From positions 1-59,865 of the forward strand of contig CASFJO010000008.1 in the NCBI GenBank assembly GCA_949295035.1: a stretch of DNA of 59,865 bases, written 5' to 3'. The position numbers were made by a program, and so were the translations under genes. Source of the DNA: an uncultured Gemmiger sp. GTDB taxonomy: Bacteria > Bacillota > Clostridia > Oscillospirales > Ruminococcaceae. Position 1 is the first letter of the stretch. Every line of letters starts with the position of its first letter. Positions 8,623 through 17,720 of this stretch are shown here, one piece after another. The notes beneath the pieces were generated by a model that was not told the DNA's origin, did not search any database, and worked only from the letters and a program-made list of their open reading frames with translations.

Positions 8623-10056
8623 ATGGATTTCAATACCCTGATCTTTGTGGGCTTTTTTGCCGCGGCGGCAGCGCTCAACTACCTGTTCCCCCGGGTGCTG
8701 CGGCCCTGGTTTTTGCTGCTTGCCAGCTACGCGTTTTATTTGTACAAGCCGGAAAATGCCCGGCTTGTGTTTGTGCTGATCACCCTCACCGCCGTTACCT
8801 ATCTGTGCGGGCTGGTGATCGGCGCGTCCGGCAAGCCGGCGGTGCGCCGGATATTCCTTTTGCTGGGGATCCTGGCGGGCTGCGGGTTCCTGTTCTTTTT
8901 CAAATATTTTGAATTTTTTACCGGCAGGGCGCTGGACCTGATGGCGCCGCTGGGGCTGTCCTATTTCACCTTTCAGAGCATGGGCTATGTGATCGACGTA
9001 TACCAGAAGGTCTGCCCGGCACAGAAGAACCCGGTGAAATACGCCCTGTTCGTCAGCTTTTTCCCCTGCATCTTTACCGGCCCCATCGCGCGGGCCGGCC
9101 AGCTGATGCCTCAGTTTGATTCCCCCGCCCGGTTCGATTACGACCGGGTGGCCGGCGGAGTGTTCCGGATGCTGTGGGGCTACTGCAAAAAGATGGTTCT
9201 GGCGGACACCATCGGCGGATTCGTCAAGGCGGTGTACTCCCTGCCGGAGGGTATGCCCGGCCCCTATCTGCTGCTGGCCAGCCTGCTGTTCAGCTACCAG
9301 ATCTACCTGGATTTTTCCGGCTGCTGCGACGTTGCCATCGGCGGCGCCCGGGCGCTGGGCTTTACCCTCACCGAGAACTTTGACCGCCCGTTTGCGGCCC
9401 ACAGCTATACCGAACTTTGGAACCGCTGGCATATCAGCCTGACCAGCTGGTTCCGGGATTATATCTTTACTCCGCTGTCCTTCGTCAACCGGGGCCTGCC
9501 CGGTTTTTGGGGCAGGCTGCAGGGCTGGTTCAACGTGTTCATCATCTTTCCGATCAGCGGATTGTGGCACGGGGCCAGCTGGGGCTATGTGATCTGGGGC
9601 GTGTTCAACGGGCTGTTCATGGTGATCGGCAAGGCCACCGCCCGCACCCGCCGCAAACTGAACAAAAAGAACCCCCTGTACCGGATCGCGCCGCTGCGGG
9701 GGGCGGTACAGCGCGTCTGGGTATACCTGCTGTTCACCTTCTGCATCGTCTTTTTCGCGGCCGATCTGTACGGTGGCAGCGCCGGCGCGGTACTGGGCGG
9801 GCTGTTTGCCGGCTGGGATATGAGCCTGACCGCCTTCTGGGGCGGCCTGGCCGGCAAAGGGCTGGATACCGCGGCCGTCGCGGTGGTGGCGGTGGGCGGC
9901 GTGCTGGTGGCCGCGGTGGAGAGCCGGGGCCTGGTGAGCGACTGGATCCGCCGGCAGTGGTTCTTTGTGCGCTGGCCGCTGTACTGGCTGCTGGCGCTGG
10001 CTTTGCTGCTGTTCGGGGTGTTCGGCCAGTCCGCCTTTATCTACCAACAGTACTAA
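8623..10056 (+). CDS. MBOAT-family O-acyltransferase (AlgI/DltB-like)
   Basis: The 477-residue polytopic membrane protein has the MBOAT signatures: LGLSYFTFQSMGYVIDVY, FFPCIFTGPIARAG, WNRWHISLTSWFRDY and GLWHGASWGYVIWG. The His in GLWHGA is the predicted catalytic one. MBOAT enzymes of the AlgI/PatA/DltB group carry acetyl groups across the membrane. The gene ends ten bases before the SGNH-like gene, the standard pairing with the extracytoplasmic transferase. Start ATG 8623 follows GAGGAGC. Confidence 0.92.
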   Translation: MDFNTLIFVGFFAAAAALNYLFPRVLRPWFLLLASYAFYLYKPENARLVFVLITLTAVTYLCGLVIGASGKPAVRRIFLLLGILAGCGFLFFFKYFEFFTGRALDLMAPLGLSYFTFQSMGYVIDVYQKVCPAQKNPVKYALFVSFFPCIFTGPIARAGQLMPQFDSPARFDYDRVAGGVFRMLWGYCKKMVLADTIGGFVKAVYSLPEGMPGPYLLLASLLFSYQIYLDFSGCCDVAIGGARALGFTLTENFDRPFAAHSYTELWNRWHISLTSWFRDYIFTPLSFVNRGLPGFWGRLQGWFNVFIIFPISGLWHGASWGYVIWGVFNGLFMVIGKATARTRRKLNKKNPLYRIAPLRGAVQRVWVYLLFTFCIVFFAADLYGGSAGAVLGGLFAGWDMSLTAFWGGLAGKGLDTAAVAVVAVGGVLVAAVESRGLVSDWIRRQWFFVRWPLYWLLALALLLFGVFGQSAFIYQQY

Positions 10057-10066
10057 GGAGGCCCGG

Positions 10067-11227
10067 ATGAAACAATTTCTGATCGCGCTGGCGCGGCGTG
10101 TGCTGCTGGCGTTCAAGATCGTCAGCCGGGTGATCCTGTTTGTGCTGCCGGTGCCGCTTTTGATGGTGTGGGTCAACTACAACGTGGATTGCAGCGGCCT
10201 GTTTCAGGGGGACGTGCTGCTGCGCACCGCCGCTCAGGACCTGATCGGCGGGCAAAATCTGCTCAATTTTTCCCAGATGGATGAGCGAGCGCTGTTGGCG
10301 CTGGTGGCACAGAATCTGAACGAGGACCAGACCCCGGCGGTGCTGGCGCTGGGATCTTCCCGGGTGTTGTCTCTCCATGCGGCCACGGCGGGCAGCGAAA
10401 GTTTTTACAACGCGGGCATGACCGGCGCCGACGCCCGGGACGTGATGACCAGCTACTACCTGTTTGTGCGGGAAGGCCATGTGCCGAACACGGTGATCTT
10501 CTGCGTGGACCCCTGGCTGCTGTATTCCGGCGAGGACTCCTACGACCATCGCAGCGACCCGGAACTCTATGAGGAGTTTTTACAGCAGGCCCTGGGCATC
10601 GAAACCAGTTACGAGGCCCCCGACCCGGTGCAGACCTGGAAAGCGCTGATCGATCCCGCCTATTTTCAGGGTAACGTGGCCTACTGGCTGCGCAACCGGG
10701 ACAGTCAGGTGGCCTATACCGAGGACGGGCAGGCCACCCCCTTTACCCCGGTGGCGGACAGTGCCCTCTATGACCAGAACGTGGTGGTGAAACTCAGCGA
10801 CGGCAGCGTGATCTATGACAAACCCTTCCGGGATACCAGTGTGGATGACGCTACCATCCTGGCGCTGACCCAGGCAGGCAGCTTTGACAGTGTGAATATG
10901 GAGGGATTCACGGCCCTCAGTGATGACGCCATCGCCCTGTTTGGCCGTTTTGTGGGATATATGCAGGAGCAGGGAAGCCGGGTGGTGCTGCTCATGACCC
11001 CCTTCCATCCCACCACCTACGATACCGTGTTCTACCAGTATGAGACTGAGGGCCAGCACGCCGGCTTTTTCCAGGTGGAAGCCTGGCTGCGTGAGTTTGC
11101 CGCCGCCAACGGGCTGGACATCTACGGCAGTTACAATCCCCATACCCTGAATCTGGAGGCCGCCGATTTCTTTGACGGCTTTCATGTGCGGGATACTTCC
11201 ATCGGTAAGTTTTTTCCGGGGGTGTGA
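10067..11227 (+). CDS. AlgJ/AlgX/DltD-like SGNH acyltransferase partner
   Basis: The 386-residue protein has an N-terminal membrane anchor (about 12-36) and an outside domain. LALGSSR (Ser97/98) fits the nucleophile block, and DGFH (Asp370, His373) near the end fits the catalytic D-x-x-H. This architecture is that of the transferase that takes acetyl from an MBOAT and places it on a polysaccharide. ATG 10067 follows AAGGAGG. Last gene of the operon. It is shorter than AlgX and shows no carbohydrate-binding module. Confidence 0.8.
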   Translation: MKQFLIALARRVLLAFKIVSRVILFVLPVPLLMVWVNYNVDCSGLFQGDVLLRTAAQDLIGGQNLLNFSQMDERALLALVAQNLNEDQTPAVLALGSSRVLSLHAATAGSESFYNAGMTGADARDVMTSYYLFVREGHVPNTVIFCVDPWLLYSGEDSYDHRSDPELYEEFLQQALGIETSYEAPDPVQTWKALIDPAYFQGNVAYWLRNRDSQVAYTEDGQATPFTPVADSALYDQNVVVKLSDGSVIYDKPFRDTSVDDATILALTQAGSFDSVNMEGFTALSDDAIALFGRFVGYMQEQGSRVVLLMTPFHPTTYDTVFYQYETEGQHAGFFQVEAWLREFAAANGLDIYGSYNPHTLNLEAADFFDGFHVRDTSIGKFFPGV

Positions 11228-11251
11228 GGGGTTCACGCGCAAACAAACGAA

Positions 11252-11276
11252 GGCCGGGGGACGCGTTCCCCCGGCC
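11252..11276 (+). terminator. Terminator hairpin after the capsule operon
   Basis: GGCCGGGGG pairs with CCCCCGGCC. There is no long T run of its own; it stands just ahead of the stronger hairpin at 11286-11320. Confidence 0.5.
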
Positions 11277-11285
11277 CGGCTATAG

Positions 11286-11320
11286 AAAAACGGACGTGCC
11301 GCCTAGGCACGTCCGTTTTT
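11286..11320. terminator. Bidirectional terminator between convergent genes
   Basis: AAAAACGGACGTGCC pairs with GGCACGTCCGTTTTT (15 bp), giving T runs in both directions. It covers the stop codon of the acyltransferase on the minus strand. Confidence 0.9.
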
Positions 11321-12349
11321 TCGTATAGCCCCTGCCAGCCGCAGCAGCCCGCCGGTCACTGCCCGCAGGGCCAGGGCGGCGCCGGAGGCGATCAGCAGAT
11401 ACAGCAGGTAGACGCCCCACACCGCGCCCGGCCCCAAAACCCGGCCGGTAAGCCGGGGCACGAACAGGATGGTCAGGGTCACATGATGCACCAGATACAG
11501 CGGATAGCTCAGGGTCGCCAGTCTTTGCAGCCCGGCAAGCAGCGGCGCGGCGGCGATCCGGTCCCCCGCGGCCCAGAGCGCCAGGCACAGCCCCGTTCCC
11601 AGCACCGGCAGATTCAGCATCCGGGGCCCGGGCAGCGGCACAAACAAAACCAGCGCCGCCAGGCCTGCCCCCAGCCAGGGAGCCCACCGGGGCATCCGGG
11701 GCCGCCAGAGCGCCAGCCCCATCCCCAGGGCAAATTCCAGCACCCGGCTCAAAACGTGATGTTCGATCTCCAGCCGGCCCGGGTAGAAAAACGTCCACAG
11801 CATGTGAAATACCGCCAGCCCCGCCAGGGTCAGGCCGGGGCGGGACCTCATTGCCCGGCGCAGCAGCGGGAACAACAGATACAGCAGCAAAATGCAGCCC
11901 AGGAACCATTCGCCGATCTTGTAAAAGTTTGGCGCCAGGGCGTTCAGATATCCGTCCAGCGCGAGGAACGACCAGATCAGACGCCACAAAGGGATGGATC
12001 GGTCCAGATTGCGGTGCAGCAGGTCCCCGTAAAGAAACAGGGCTCCCCAGCCTACCCAGAACATGGGATACAGCGCCGCCGCCCGGCGGATCAGATAGGG
12101 CCGCAGCGGGCATTCCGCCTCATATCGAACCATCAGCGACGCGCCGCTGAGCACAAAAAACAGGCTTACCCCGATGTGACCCAGGCTGCCGTTGGCGTAG
12201 TTGACAAAACCGATCGCCGGCGTGCCGGGGCAGGCGGTCTGGATGTTCAGGTTAAAATGAAAGGTCAGGATACACCACAGCGCCGCCGCGCGGGTCAGAT
12301 CCAGCCCGGCAAGCCGGACGCGCGGGGAACGGGCAAGGGTCCGGGTCAT
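11303..12349 (-). CDS. Membrane acyltransferase, Acyltransferase_3 family
   Basis: This 348-residue protein has about nine membrane helices. It begins RLAGLDLTRAAALWCILTFHF, with the conserved Arg and His of the family, and later GVSLFFVLSGASL. It probably acetylates a surface or lipid-linked glycan. It is convergent with the capsule operon and separate from it, so shared function is possible but unproven. The ATG at 12349 has AAAGGAG upstream. Only 34 percent or so of it could be soluble loops, so it is an integral membrane enzyme. Confidence 0.82.
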   Translation of the reverse strand: MTRTLARSPRVRLAGLDLTRAAALWCILTFHFNLNIQTACPGTPAIGFVNYANGSLGHIGVSLFFVLSGASLMVRYEAECPLRPYLIRRAAALYPMFWVGWGALFLYGDLLHRNLDRSIPLWRLIWSFLALDGYLNALAPNFYKIGEWFLGCILLLYLLFPLLRRAMRSRPGLTLAGLAVFHMLWTFFYPGRLEIEHHVLSRVLEFALGMGLALWRPRMPRWAPWLGAGLAALVLFVPLPGPRMLNLPVLGTGLCLALWAAGDRIAAAPLLAGLQRLATLSYPLYLVHHVTLTILFVPRLTGRVLGPGAVWGVYLLYLLIASGAALALRAVTGGLLRLAGAIRKNGRA

Positions 12350-12444
12350 GGCATGCGCTCCTTTCCGGGCGGCGATGGCCGCCTTGTTTTTCCTATTATA
12401 CCGGAACGCGGCCCGAATTGCAAAACCCGCCCGCCTGGCCTTTC

Positions 12445-12473
12445 TTGCGCCGCCGGGGGGAATATTGTATAAT
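12445..12473 (+). promoter_or_regulatory. rpoN promoter
   Basis: TTGCGC (12445-12450), 17 bases, then consensus TATAAT (12468-12473), about 55 bases before the rpoN start. Confidence 0.7.
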
Positions 12474-12528
12474 AAGATAAAATCCTGCCCGGCAGCGCCG
12501 GGTTTTTTGTGCGAAAGGGGGATCGCCC

Positions 12529-13938
12529 ATGGAACTGGTGCAGCAGCAGGCGCAAAAGCAGGTCTTGAACCAGAGCCTGCGCCGGTCGCTGGAGGTGCTT
12601 CAGCTGCCTCAGACCGAACTGGAACACTATCTGCAGGAGGCGGCCCTCTCCAATCCCTTGCTGGAGTTGGAACTGCCCCAGGACGTCCGCCTGCCCGACC
12701 CCGAACAGGAGCCCGCCCGCGCTCTAGCCGAGCGGGAAGCCGATACCTGGGAGGCCAGCGACAGCGAGAGCGCCGCGGTCTGGGACCTGCCCGCCGGCGC
12801 CGTGTGGGAAGGCCGTGACGGGGAGGACCTCACCGCACGGCTGGCCGATCCCCGCGCCCAGGGCGAAAACCTCACCGACGCGCTGGCGGAACAGCTTCTG
12901 CACATGCCCCGCCTGACCGACAGGCTGCGCCGGCGCTGTGTCTATCTGATCGAATGTCTCAGCGAGAACGGCTTTCTGGAGTTCGACCTGGCCGACCTGG
13001 CCCGGGAACAGGGGGCGCCGCTCTTTGATATGGAGCAGGCCCTCTACATTGTGCAGGACCTGCAGCCCGCCGGGGTGGGGGCCCGCTCCCTGACCGAGTG
13101 CCTGGTGCTGCAGCTGGCCCGCACCGACCATTTCAATCCGCACACCCTGCGGCTGGTACAGCCGGACGGGCTGGAACTGCTGGCAAAAGGGGATCTGCCC
13201 GGCATTGCCCGGCTGCTGGGCTGCAGCCAGGCGGATGCCCGGCAGGCCGCGGCGGCGGTGCGGGCGCTGAATCCCCGCCCCGCCCAGGGATACGGTACCG
13301 GCGGCGCGCTGGACTGCCAGATCCCGGAGGCGGTGTTCCGGCTGGAGGACGGCCGGGTGCGCGTCGAACTCAACAGCCGCCTGGCCCGCCGCCTGGCACT
13401 GGACGAGCAGAATTGCGCGCTGTTGCAAACCGCCGGCAGCGAACGGGACCGGCAGTATCTGCGCGCCAAAAAGGCCGAGGCCCAGCAGCTGATCCGGGCG
13501 GTGCAGGAGCGGGAGAACACCATGGTGCGGCTGCTGCGCACCCTCGCCGACTGTCAGCGGGCCTATTTTGTCCGGCGGGAACCGCTGCAGCCCATGACCC
13601 TGACCCAGCTGGCTGAACGGCTGGGGCTGAGCCTGTCCACCGTAAGCCGGGCCGTACAGGGCAAGAGCATCCAGTTCGAGGGCCGCAGCATCCCGCTGCG
13701 CCGGTTCTTTACCAGCGCCATCACGGCCGCGGACGGGGCGTCGGTCTCCAGCGAGAGCGTGCGCCGGCATATTGCCCGTTTTATCCGGGCCGAGGACCCG
13801 CAAAAACCCCTGAGCGACGAGGCGCTGCGGGCCGCCCTGGCGGCGGTACAGCTGCCGGTCTCCCGCCGCACGGTGGCCAAATACCGGGAGGAACTGGGCA
13901 TCCCCGCCTCCTCCGCCCGCCGCCGGGCCGCCCGGTAA
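12529..13938 (+). CDS. rpoN: RNA polymerase sigma-54 factor
   Basis: The 469-residue protein shows the three parts of RpoN. A Gln/Leu-rich activator-binding region comes first (MELVQQQAQKQVLNQSLRRS), then an acidic linker, the core-binding domain from about 110, the DNA-binding region and the C-terminal RpoN box SRRTVAKYREELGI (445-458). The box ends in GI followed by an Arg/Ala tail. Sigma-54 needs an AAA+ activator; none is encoded in this window and no clear -24/-12 promoter was seen, so its targets lie elsewhere. ATG 12529 follows AAAGGGGG. Confidence 0.96.
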   Translation: MELVQQQAQKQVLNQSLRRSLEVLQLPQTELEHYLQEAALSNPLLELELPQDVRLPDPEQEPARALAEREADTWEASDSESAAVWDLPAGAVWEGRDGEDLTARLADPRAQGENLTDALAEQLLHMPRLTDRLRRRCVYLIECLSENGFLEFDLADLAREQGAPLFDMEQALYIVQDLQPAGVGARSLTECLVLQLARTDHFNPHTLRLVQPDGLELLAKGDLPGIARLLGCSQADARQAAAAVRALNPRPAQGYGTGGALDCQIPEAVFRLEDGRVRVELNSRLARRLALDEQNCALLQTAGSERDRQYLRAKKAEAQQLIRAVQERENTMVRLLRTLADCQRAYFVRREPLQPMTLTQLAERLGLSLSTVSRAVQGKSIQFEGRSIPLRRFFTSAITAADGASVSSESVRRHIARFIRAEDPQKPLSDEALRAALAAVQLPVSRRTVAKYREELGIPASSARRRAAR

Positions 13939-13990
13939 GACGAAAAACGCGTGTTTTGTTTCTTAAGCTTTGTTAAAGGTTGAATCCCGC

Positions 13991-14038
13991 CGCCCCTTTC
14001 GTTTCGTTACAGCAATAAGCGACGAAACGAGAGGGGCG
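13991..14038 (+). promoter_or_regulatory. Leader hairpin that hides the ribosome site of the P-type ATPase
   Basis: Bases 13991-14008 pair with 14021-14038 in an 18-bp stem with two G-U wobbles and a 12-base loop. The right arm contains GAGAGGGG, the Shine-Dalgarno of the gene starting at 14046, so the folded leader should block translation. There is no T run after it, which argues against a terminator. The regulating signal is not visible. Confidence 0.65.
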
Positions 14039-14045
14039 ATCTTGT

Positions 14046-16418
14046 ATGGAAAATACGACCATCCCGGCGCTGCGCGCCGATCCGGCCCGGGGGCTGACCG
14101 AAGCCCAGGCCAGGCAGCGTGCCGAGGCCGGTCTGCGCAACACTCCGCCGCCCGACCTGACCAAATCCACCCTTCGCATTCTGCGGGACAACCTGTTCAC
14201 CTTCTACAACCTGCTGTTTCTGGCCCTGGCCGTATGCCTGGCGGCGGTGGGCGCGGTGCGGGAGACCCTGTTTCTGGGCATTGTGGCCTGCAACGCGGCG
14301 GTGGGGGTCGTGCAGGAGCTGCGGGTGCGCGCTGCGCTGCGCCGCATCGCCCTGCTGGCCGCCCGCCCGGTGCGCGCGGTGCGAGACGGCGCTGAGCGGC
14401 TGCTGGACACGGCAGACCTGGTACGGGACGATATCGTGCGGTTGGGTCCGGGGGACCAGGTGCCCGCCGACGCCGAACTGGCGGAAGGCCGGGCGGAGTG
14501 CAACGAATCCCTCGTCACCGGCGAGGAGGACCCGGTACTCCACATCCCCGGCGACCCGCTGCTCTCCGGCAGTTTTGTGGTGGCCGGCAGCTGCGCGGCC
14601 CGTCTGGTGCGGGTGGGGCCAAACTCCAGCGCCGCCCGTATCACCGGAGAGGCCCGGCGGGTGCGCGCCCGCCGCAGCCGGATGATGCGCAGCCTGGACA
14701 GTTGGCTGCGGCTGGTAGGGGTGCTGATCCTGCCGTTGGGGCTGGCGATGGCCGGGCAGCAGTGGGACGTCGCCGGGCCCCGACAGGCGGTGGTCGGCAC
14801 GGTGGCGGCTCTGGTGGGCATGATCCCGGAAGGGCTGTATCTGCTGGTGAGCGTGGCTCTGGCGGTGAGCGTGCTGAGCCTGGCCCGCCGCCATACCCTG
14901 GTGCGGGAACTGGCCTGTATCGAGAATCTGGCCCATGTGGACATCCTCTGCCTGGACAAGACCGGTACCCTCACCGCCGGCCGGATGCGGCTGGAGGAAC
15001 TGCTGCCCGGCCCCGGCATGAGCCGGGCGGAACTGGCCCGGCAGCTGGGCGGCTATGTATATTCCCTTCCCGAGACCAACGCCACCGACCGGGCGCTGCG
15101 GGCCGCCTGCCCCGACCCGGGCTGGACAGCCGGTCAGCAGGTGCCCTTCTACTCCGCCCGCAAATGGAGCGCGGCGGCGTTCACGGACGGGCGCTGCCTG
15201 GTGCTGGGCGCGCCGGAACGGGTGCTGGGCAAAGCGATTTCTGCCTGGCAGGCGGAGTTGGAGCCCCGGCTGGCGGAAGGCCGCCGGGTGCTGGCGCTGG
15301 CCAAGAGCGACGCCCTGCCCGACGGGGAGGCGCCCCTTCCGGCAGGTCTGCGGCTGCTGGGATTTGCGGTGCTGCGGGACGAACTGCGCCCCGGCGCGGC
15401 CGGGACACTGGCGTATTTTCGTGCCCAGGGTGTGGCGCTGCGGGTGCTTTCCGGCGACAATGCCGCCGCAGTCTCCCGGGTGGCGCTTCAGGCCGGGGTG
15501 GAGAACGCCGACCGGTACCTGGATCTGTCCGGAGTAGGGGAGGAAGCCGACTGGGCCGATCTGGCCCGCCGGTATACGGTGTTCGGCCGGGTATCTCCCA
15601 AACAGAAACAGTGGCTGATCGCCGGGATGCAGGCGGCGGGCCATACGGTGGCCATGATCGGGGACGGGGTCAACGATGTGCCCGCCCTGGGGCAGGCGGA
15701 TTGCAGCCTGGCTATGGGAGCAGGCAGCGAGGCCGCCCGCCAGGCCGCCCAGATGGTGCTGCTGGACTCGGATTTCGCCGCTGTGCCCGCCATCCTGCAG
15801 GAAGGGCGCCGGGTCATCGGCAACATCAGCCGGTCGGCGGCGCTGTTTCTGTACAAGAATATCTTTTCTTTTCTGGTATCGGCGGCGCTGTTCTTCGCCG
15901 CGCTGCCCTACCCGATGGTGCCCCGTCAGATCAGTCTGATCAGCGGCCTGCTCATCGGGCTTCCCTCCTTCCTGCTCACCTTTGAGCCGGTGCAGGCCCG
16001 GGCCCGGGGCGATTTTCTGGCAAACGCCCTGCGCGGCGCTTTGCCCGGCGGGCTCACCGCCACCCTGGGGGTGCTGGCGGCGTATACGCTGGGGAGCGGC
16101 CTGCCCGGGGAGGAGCGTTCCACCGTCTGCGCCCTGCTGGCTGCCCTGGCCGGGATGCTGGTGATCCTGCGGCTCTGCGTGCCTCTCACCCGGCTGCGGG
16201 CCGCGGTGCTGGCGCTCTGCCTGGGCGGCTTTGCCGGAGCCTGCCTGCTGGCGCCCGGATGGTTCGCCCTGTCGCCGCTGAGCGGCCCGGCACTGCGGCT
16301 GCTGGGAGCCTGCGCGGCGGGCGCGGTGCTGGGATTCGCGGGCCTGCAATATCTGGGCCGGCGCCCGGCCGGAACTGCCGCCCTGCCGGTGCGGGGCCGC
16401 CGGTCGGATCTTGTCTGA
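14046..16418 (+). CDS. Cation-translocating P-type ATPase (Exp7/CaxP-like)
   Basis: The 790-residue pump has the standard order: two N-terminal helices, an actuator domain with LVTGEED (the TGE at 158-160 is kept; the usual following Ser is Glu), and helices with PEGL at 261-264. The phosphorylated Asp304 is in CLDKTGTLT, the hinge motif is GDGVNDVPAL, and six C-terminal helices follow. PEGL rather than CPC or SPC argues against a soft-metal pump and fits the P2-like Exp7 group, in which CaxP exports calcium. The ion is not certain. Translation may be controlled by the leader hairpin. Confidence 0.88.
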   Translation: MENTTIPALRADPARGLTEAQARQRAEAGLRNTPPPDLTKSTLRILRDNLFTFYNLLFLALAVCLAAVGAVRETLFLGIVACNAAVGVVQELRVRAALRRIALLAARPVRAVRDGAERLLDTADLVRDDIVRLGPGDQVPADAELAEGRAECNESLVTGEEDPVLHIPGDPLLSGSFVVAGSCAARLVRVGPNSSAARITGEARRVRARRSRMMRSLDSWLRLVGVLILPLGLAMAGQQWDVAGPRQAVVGTVAALVGMIPEGLYLLVSVALAVSVLSLARRHTLVRELACIENLAHVDILCLDKTGTLTAGRMRLEELLPGPGMSRAELARQLGGYVYSLPETNATDRALRAACPDPGWTAGQQVPFYSARKWSAAAFTDGRCLVLGAPERVLGKAISAWQAELEPRLAEGRRVLALAKSDALPDGEAPLPAGLRLLGFAVLRDELRPGAAGTLAYFRAQGVALRVLSGDNAAAVSRVALQAGVENADRYLDLSGVGEEADWADLARRYTVFGRVSPKQKQWLIAGMQAAGHTVAMIGDGVNDVPALGQADCSLAMGAGSEAARQAAQMVLLDSDFAAVPAILQEGRRVIGNISRSAALFLYKNIFSFLVSAALFFAALPYPMVPRQISLISGLLIGLPSFLLTFEPVQARARGDFLANALRGALPGGLTATLGVLAAYTLGSGLPGEERSTVCALLAALAGMLVILRLCVPLTRLRAAVLALCLGGFAGACLLAPGWFALSPLSGPALRLLGACAAGAVLGFAGLQYLGRRPAGTAALPVRGRRSDLV

Positions 16419-16426
16419 AAAACAGA

Positions 16427-16456
16427 ACGGCGTGCCGCGTTCTGGCGGCACGCCGT
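16427..16456. terminator. Terminator between convergent genes
   Basis: Perfect 12-bp stem ACGGCGTGCCGC/GCGGCACGCCGT with loop GTTCTG. On the minus strand it is followed by CTGTTTTTC; the plus-strand tail is only TGTTT. Confidence 0.75.
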
Positions 16457-16490
16457 GTTTGCAGGTTCGCGCAATGATACCGGCCGCCCG

Positions 16491-17510
16491 TCAGGCCCGG
16501 GCCAGCGCCGTCAAAAAGGCATCCACCGCCTCGGGGCGGGTGGCCCAGCTGGTCACGAGCCGGATGGTGGTATGCTCTGTGTCCGGCTTGCCCATCTCCT
16601 CCCAGTGGAACTCCTCCCGCAATTTTTTCAGCACCCTGTCCGGCAGGATGGGGAATTGCTGGTTGGAGGGACTGTCAAAAGCAAAGCCGTAGCCCAGAGC
16701 GGCGATGCCGTCCCGCAGCCGCAGGGCCAGCGCGTTGGCATGGGCGGCCAGCTCCTCGTACAGCCCGTCCCGCATGAGCTGCTCAAACTGGATGCCCAGC
16801 AGCCAGCCCTTGGCCAGCATGCCGCCCCGCTGCTTGATGATGTAGCGGAAATCCTCCGCGATAGCCGGGTCCTGGATGCAGATTGCCTCCCCGAACAGCG
16901 CCCCGTTTTTGGTGCCGCCGATGGAAAAAATATCGCACAGCGCACCCAGTTCGGCCAGGGTCGCGCCGCCCGCCGCCAGGGCACTGCCCAGCCGGGCCCC
17001 GTCCAGATACAGCAGCAGGCCCCGCTCGTCGCATACCTGCCGGATAGCGGCCAGTTCCGCCCCGGTGTATACCCCGCCCACCTCGGTGGTGTTGCTGATG
17101 TATACCAGTTTGGGCTGGACCATGTGTTCGTCCGGATGGGCGTCGCAGACCGCCCGGATGATATCCGGGGTCAGCTTGCCGTCCGCCGTGCCGGGGGCGG
17201 CCACGCACTTGTGCCCGCTGGCCTCGATGGCGCCGGTCTCATGCACGCACACATGGCCGGTGGCGGCGGCGATCACCGCCTGATGGGGTCGCAGCGCCGC
17301 GCAGATGCAGACGGTGTTGGTCTGGGTGCCGCCCACAAGAAAATGCACCGCCGCGCCCGCCCGGCCGATGGCCTGACGGATCAGCTGGCGGGCATGGTCG
17401 CAGTGCGGATCGGTGGAATAGCCGAAGTTGCCCTCGGTATTGGAGGCCGACAGGACCTCCAGGATGCGGGGATGGCACCCCTCGCTGTAATCGTTGGTGA
17501 ATCGGATCAT
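16491..17510 (-). CDS. ltaA: Low-specificity L-threonine aldolase
   Basis: This 339-residue PLP enzyme of fold type I splits L-threonine or L-allo-threonine to glycine and acetaldehyde. Family marks are FTNDYSEGCHP at the start, EGNFGYSTDP, LVGGTQTNT and YLDGARLG, with the cofactor lysine Lys201 in FSIGGTKNGA. The ATG at 17510 is preferred because the conserved MIRFTNDY begins there; GAGAGGGGCGG lies about 13 bases upstream. It stands alone between convergent and divergent neighbours. Confidence 0.92.
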   Translation of the reverse strand: MIRFTNDYSEGCHPRILEVLSASNTEGNFGYSTDPHCDHARQLIRQAIGRAGAAVHFLVGGTQTNTVCICAALRPHQAVIAAATGHVCVHETGAIEASGHKCVAAPGTADGKLTPDIIRAVCDAHPDEHMVQPKLVYISNTTEVGGVYTGAELAAIRQVCDERGLLLYLDGARLGSALAAGGATLAELGALCDIFSIGGTKNGALFGEAICIQDPAIAEDFRYIIKQRGGMLAKGWLLGIQFEQLMRDGLYEELAAHANALALRLRDGIAALGYGFAFDSPSNQQFPILPDRVLKKLREEFHWEEMGKPDTEHTTIRLVTSWATRPEAVDAFLTALARA

Positions 17511-17600
17511 AAAACAACTACCGCCCCTCTCGCAGAATCGCGCCGCCGGCGCGTATGGTTTCATTTTACCACGTTTTCACAGAAAATCCATGCCTTGGTT

Positions 17601-17629
17601 TTGCACTGGCGGGCAAAGTATGGTATACT
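17601..17629 (+). promoter_or_regulatory. Promoter of the membrane-protein/HD gene pair
   Basis: TTGCAC, 17 bases, TATACT, with an extended -10 TG at 17621-17622. Confidence 0.7.
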
Positions 17630-17720
17630 GGCAATGTATCATCGAATACTGCGCGGTTTTTCCGCGCCGCCGGGGCAAGGCCCCCGGGATACCATGCGCA
17701 CCGCGCAGAGGAGGAACGAT

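Noticed and set aside
12529-13938. Sigma-54 (-24/-12) promoters near rpoN or elsewhere in the window
   Set aside because: Several TGGCAC strings occur, but none is followed at the right distance by TTGC, and no AAA+ activator gene is present.
14007-16451. An 814-codon open frame on the minus strand opposite the P-type ATPase
   Set aside because: It mirrors the real gene in GC-rich DNA, is full of Gln, Gly, Arg and Pro without any motif, and has no ribosome site. The plus-strand frame has every P-type ATPase motif.
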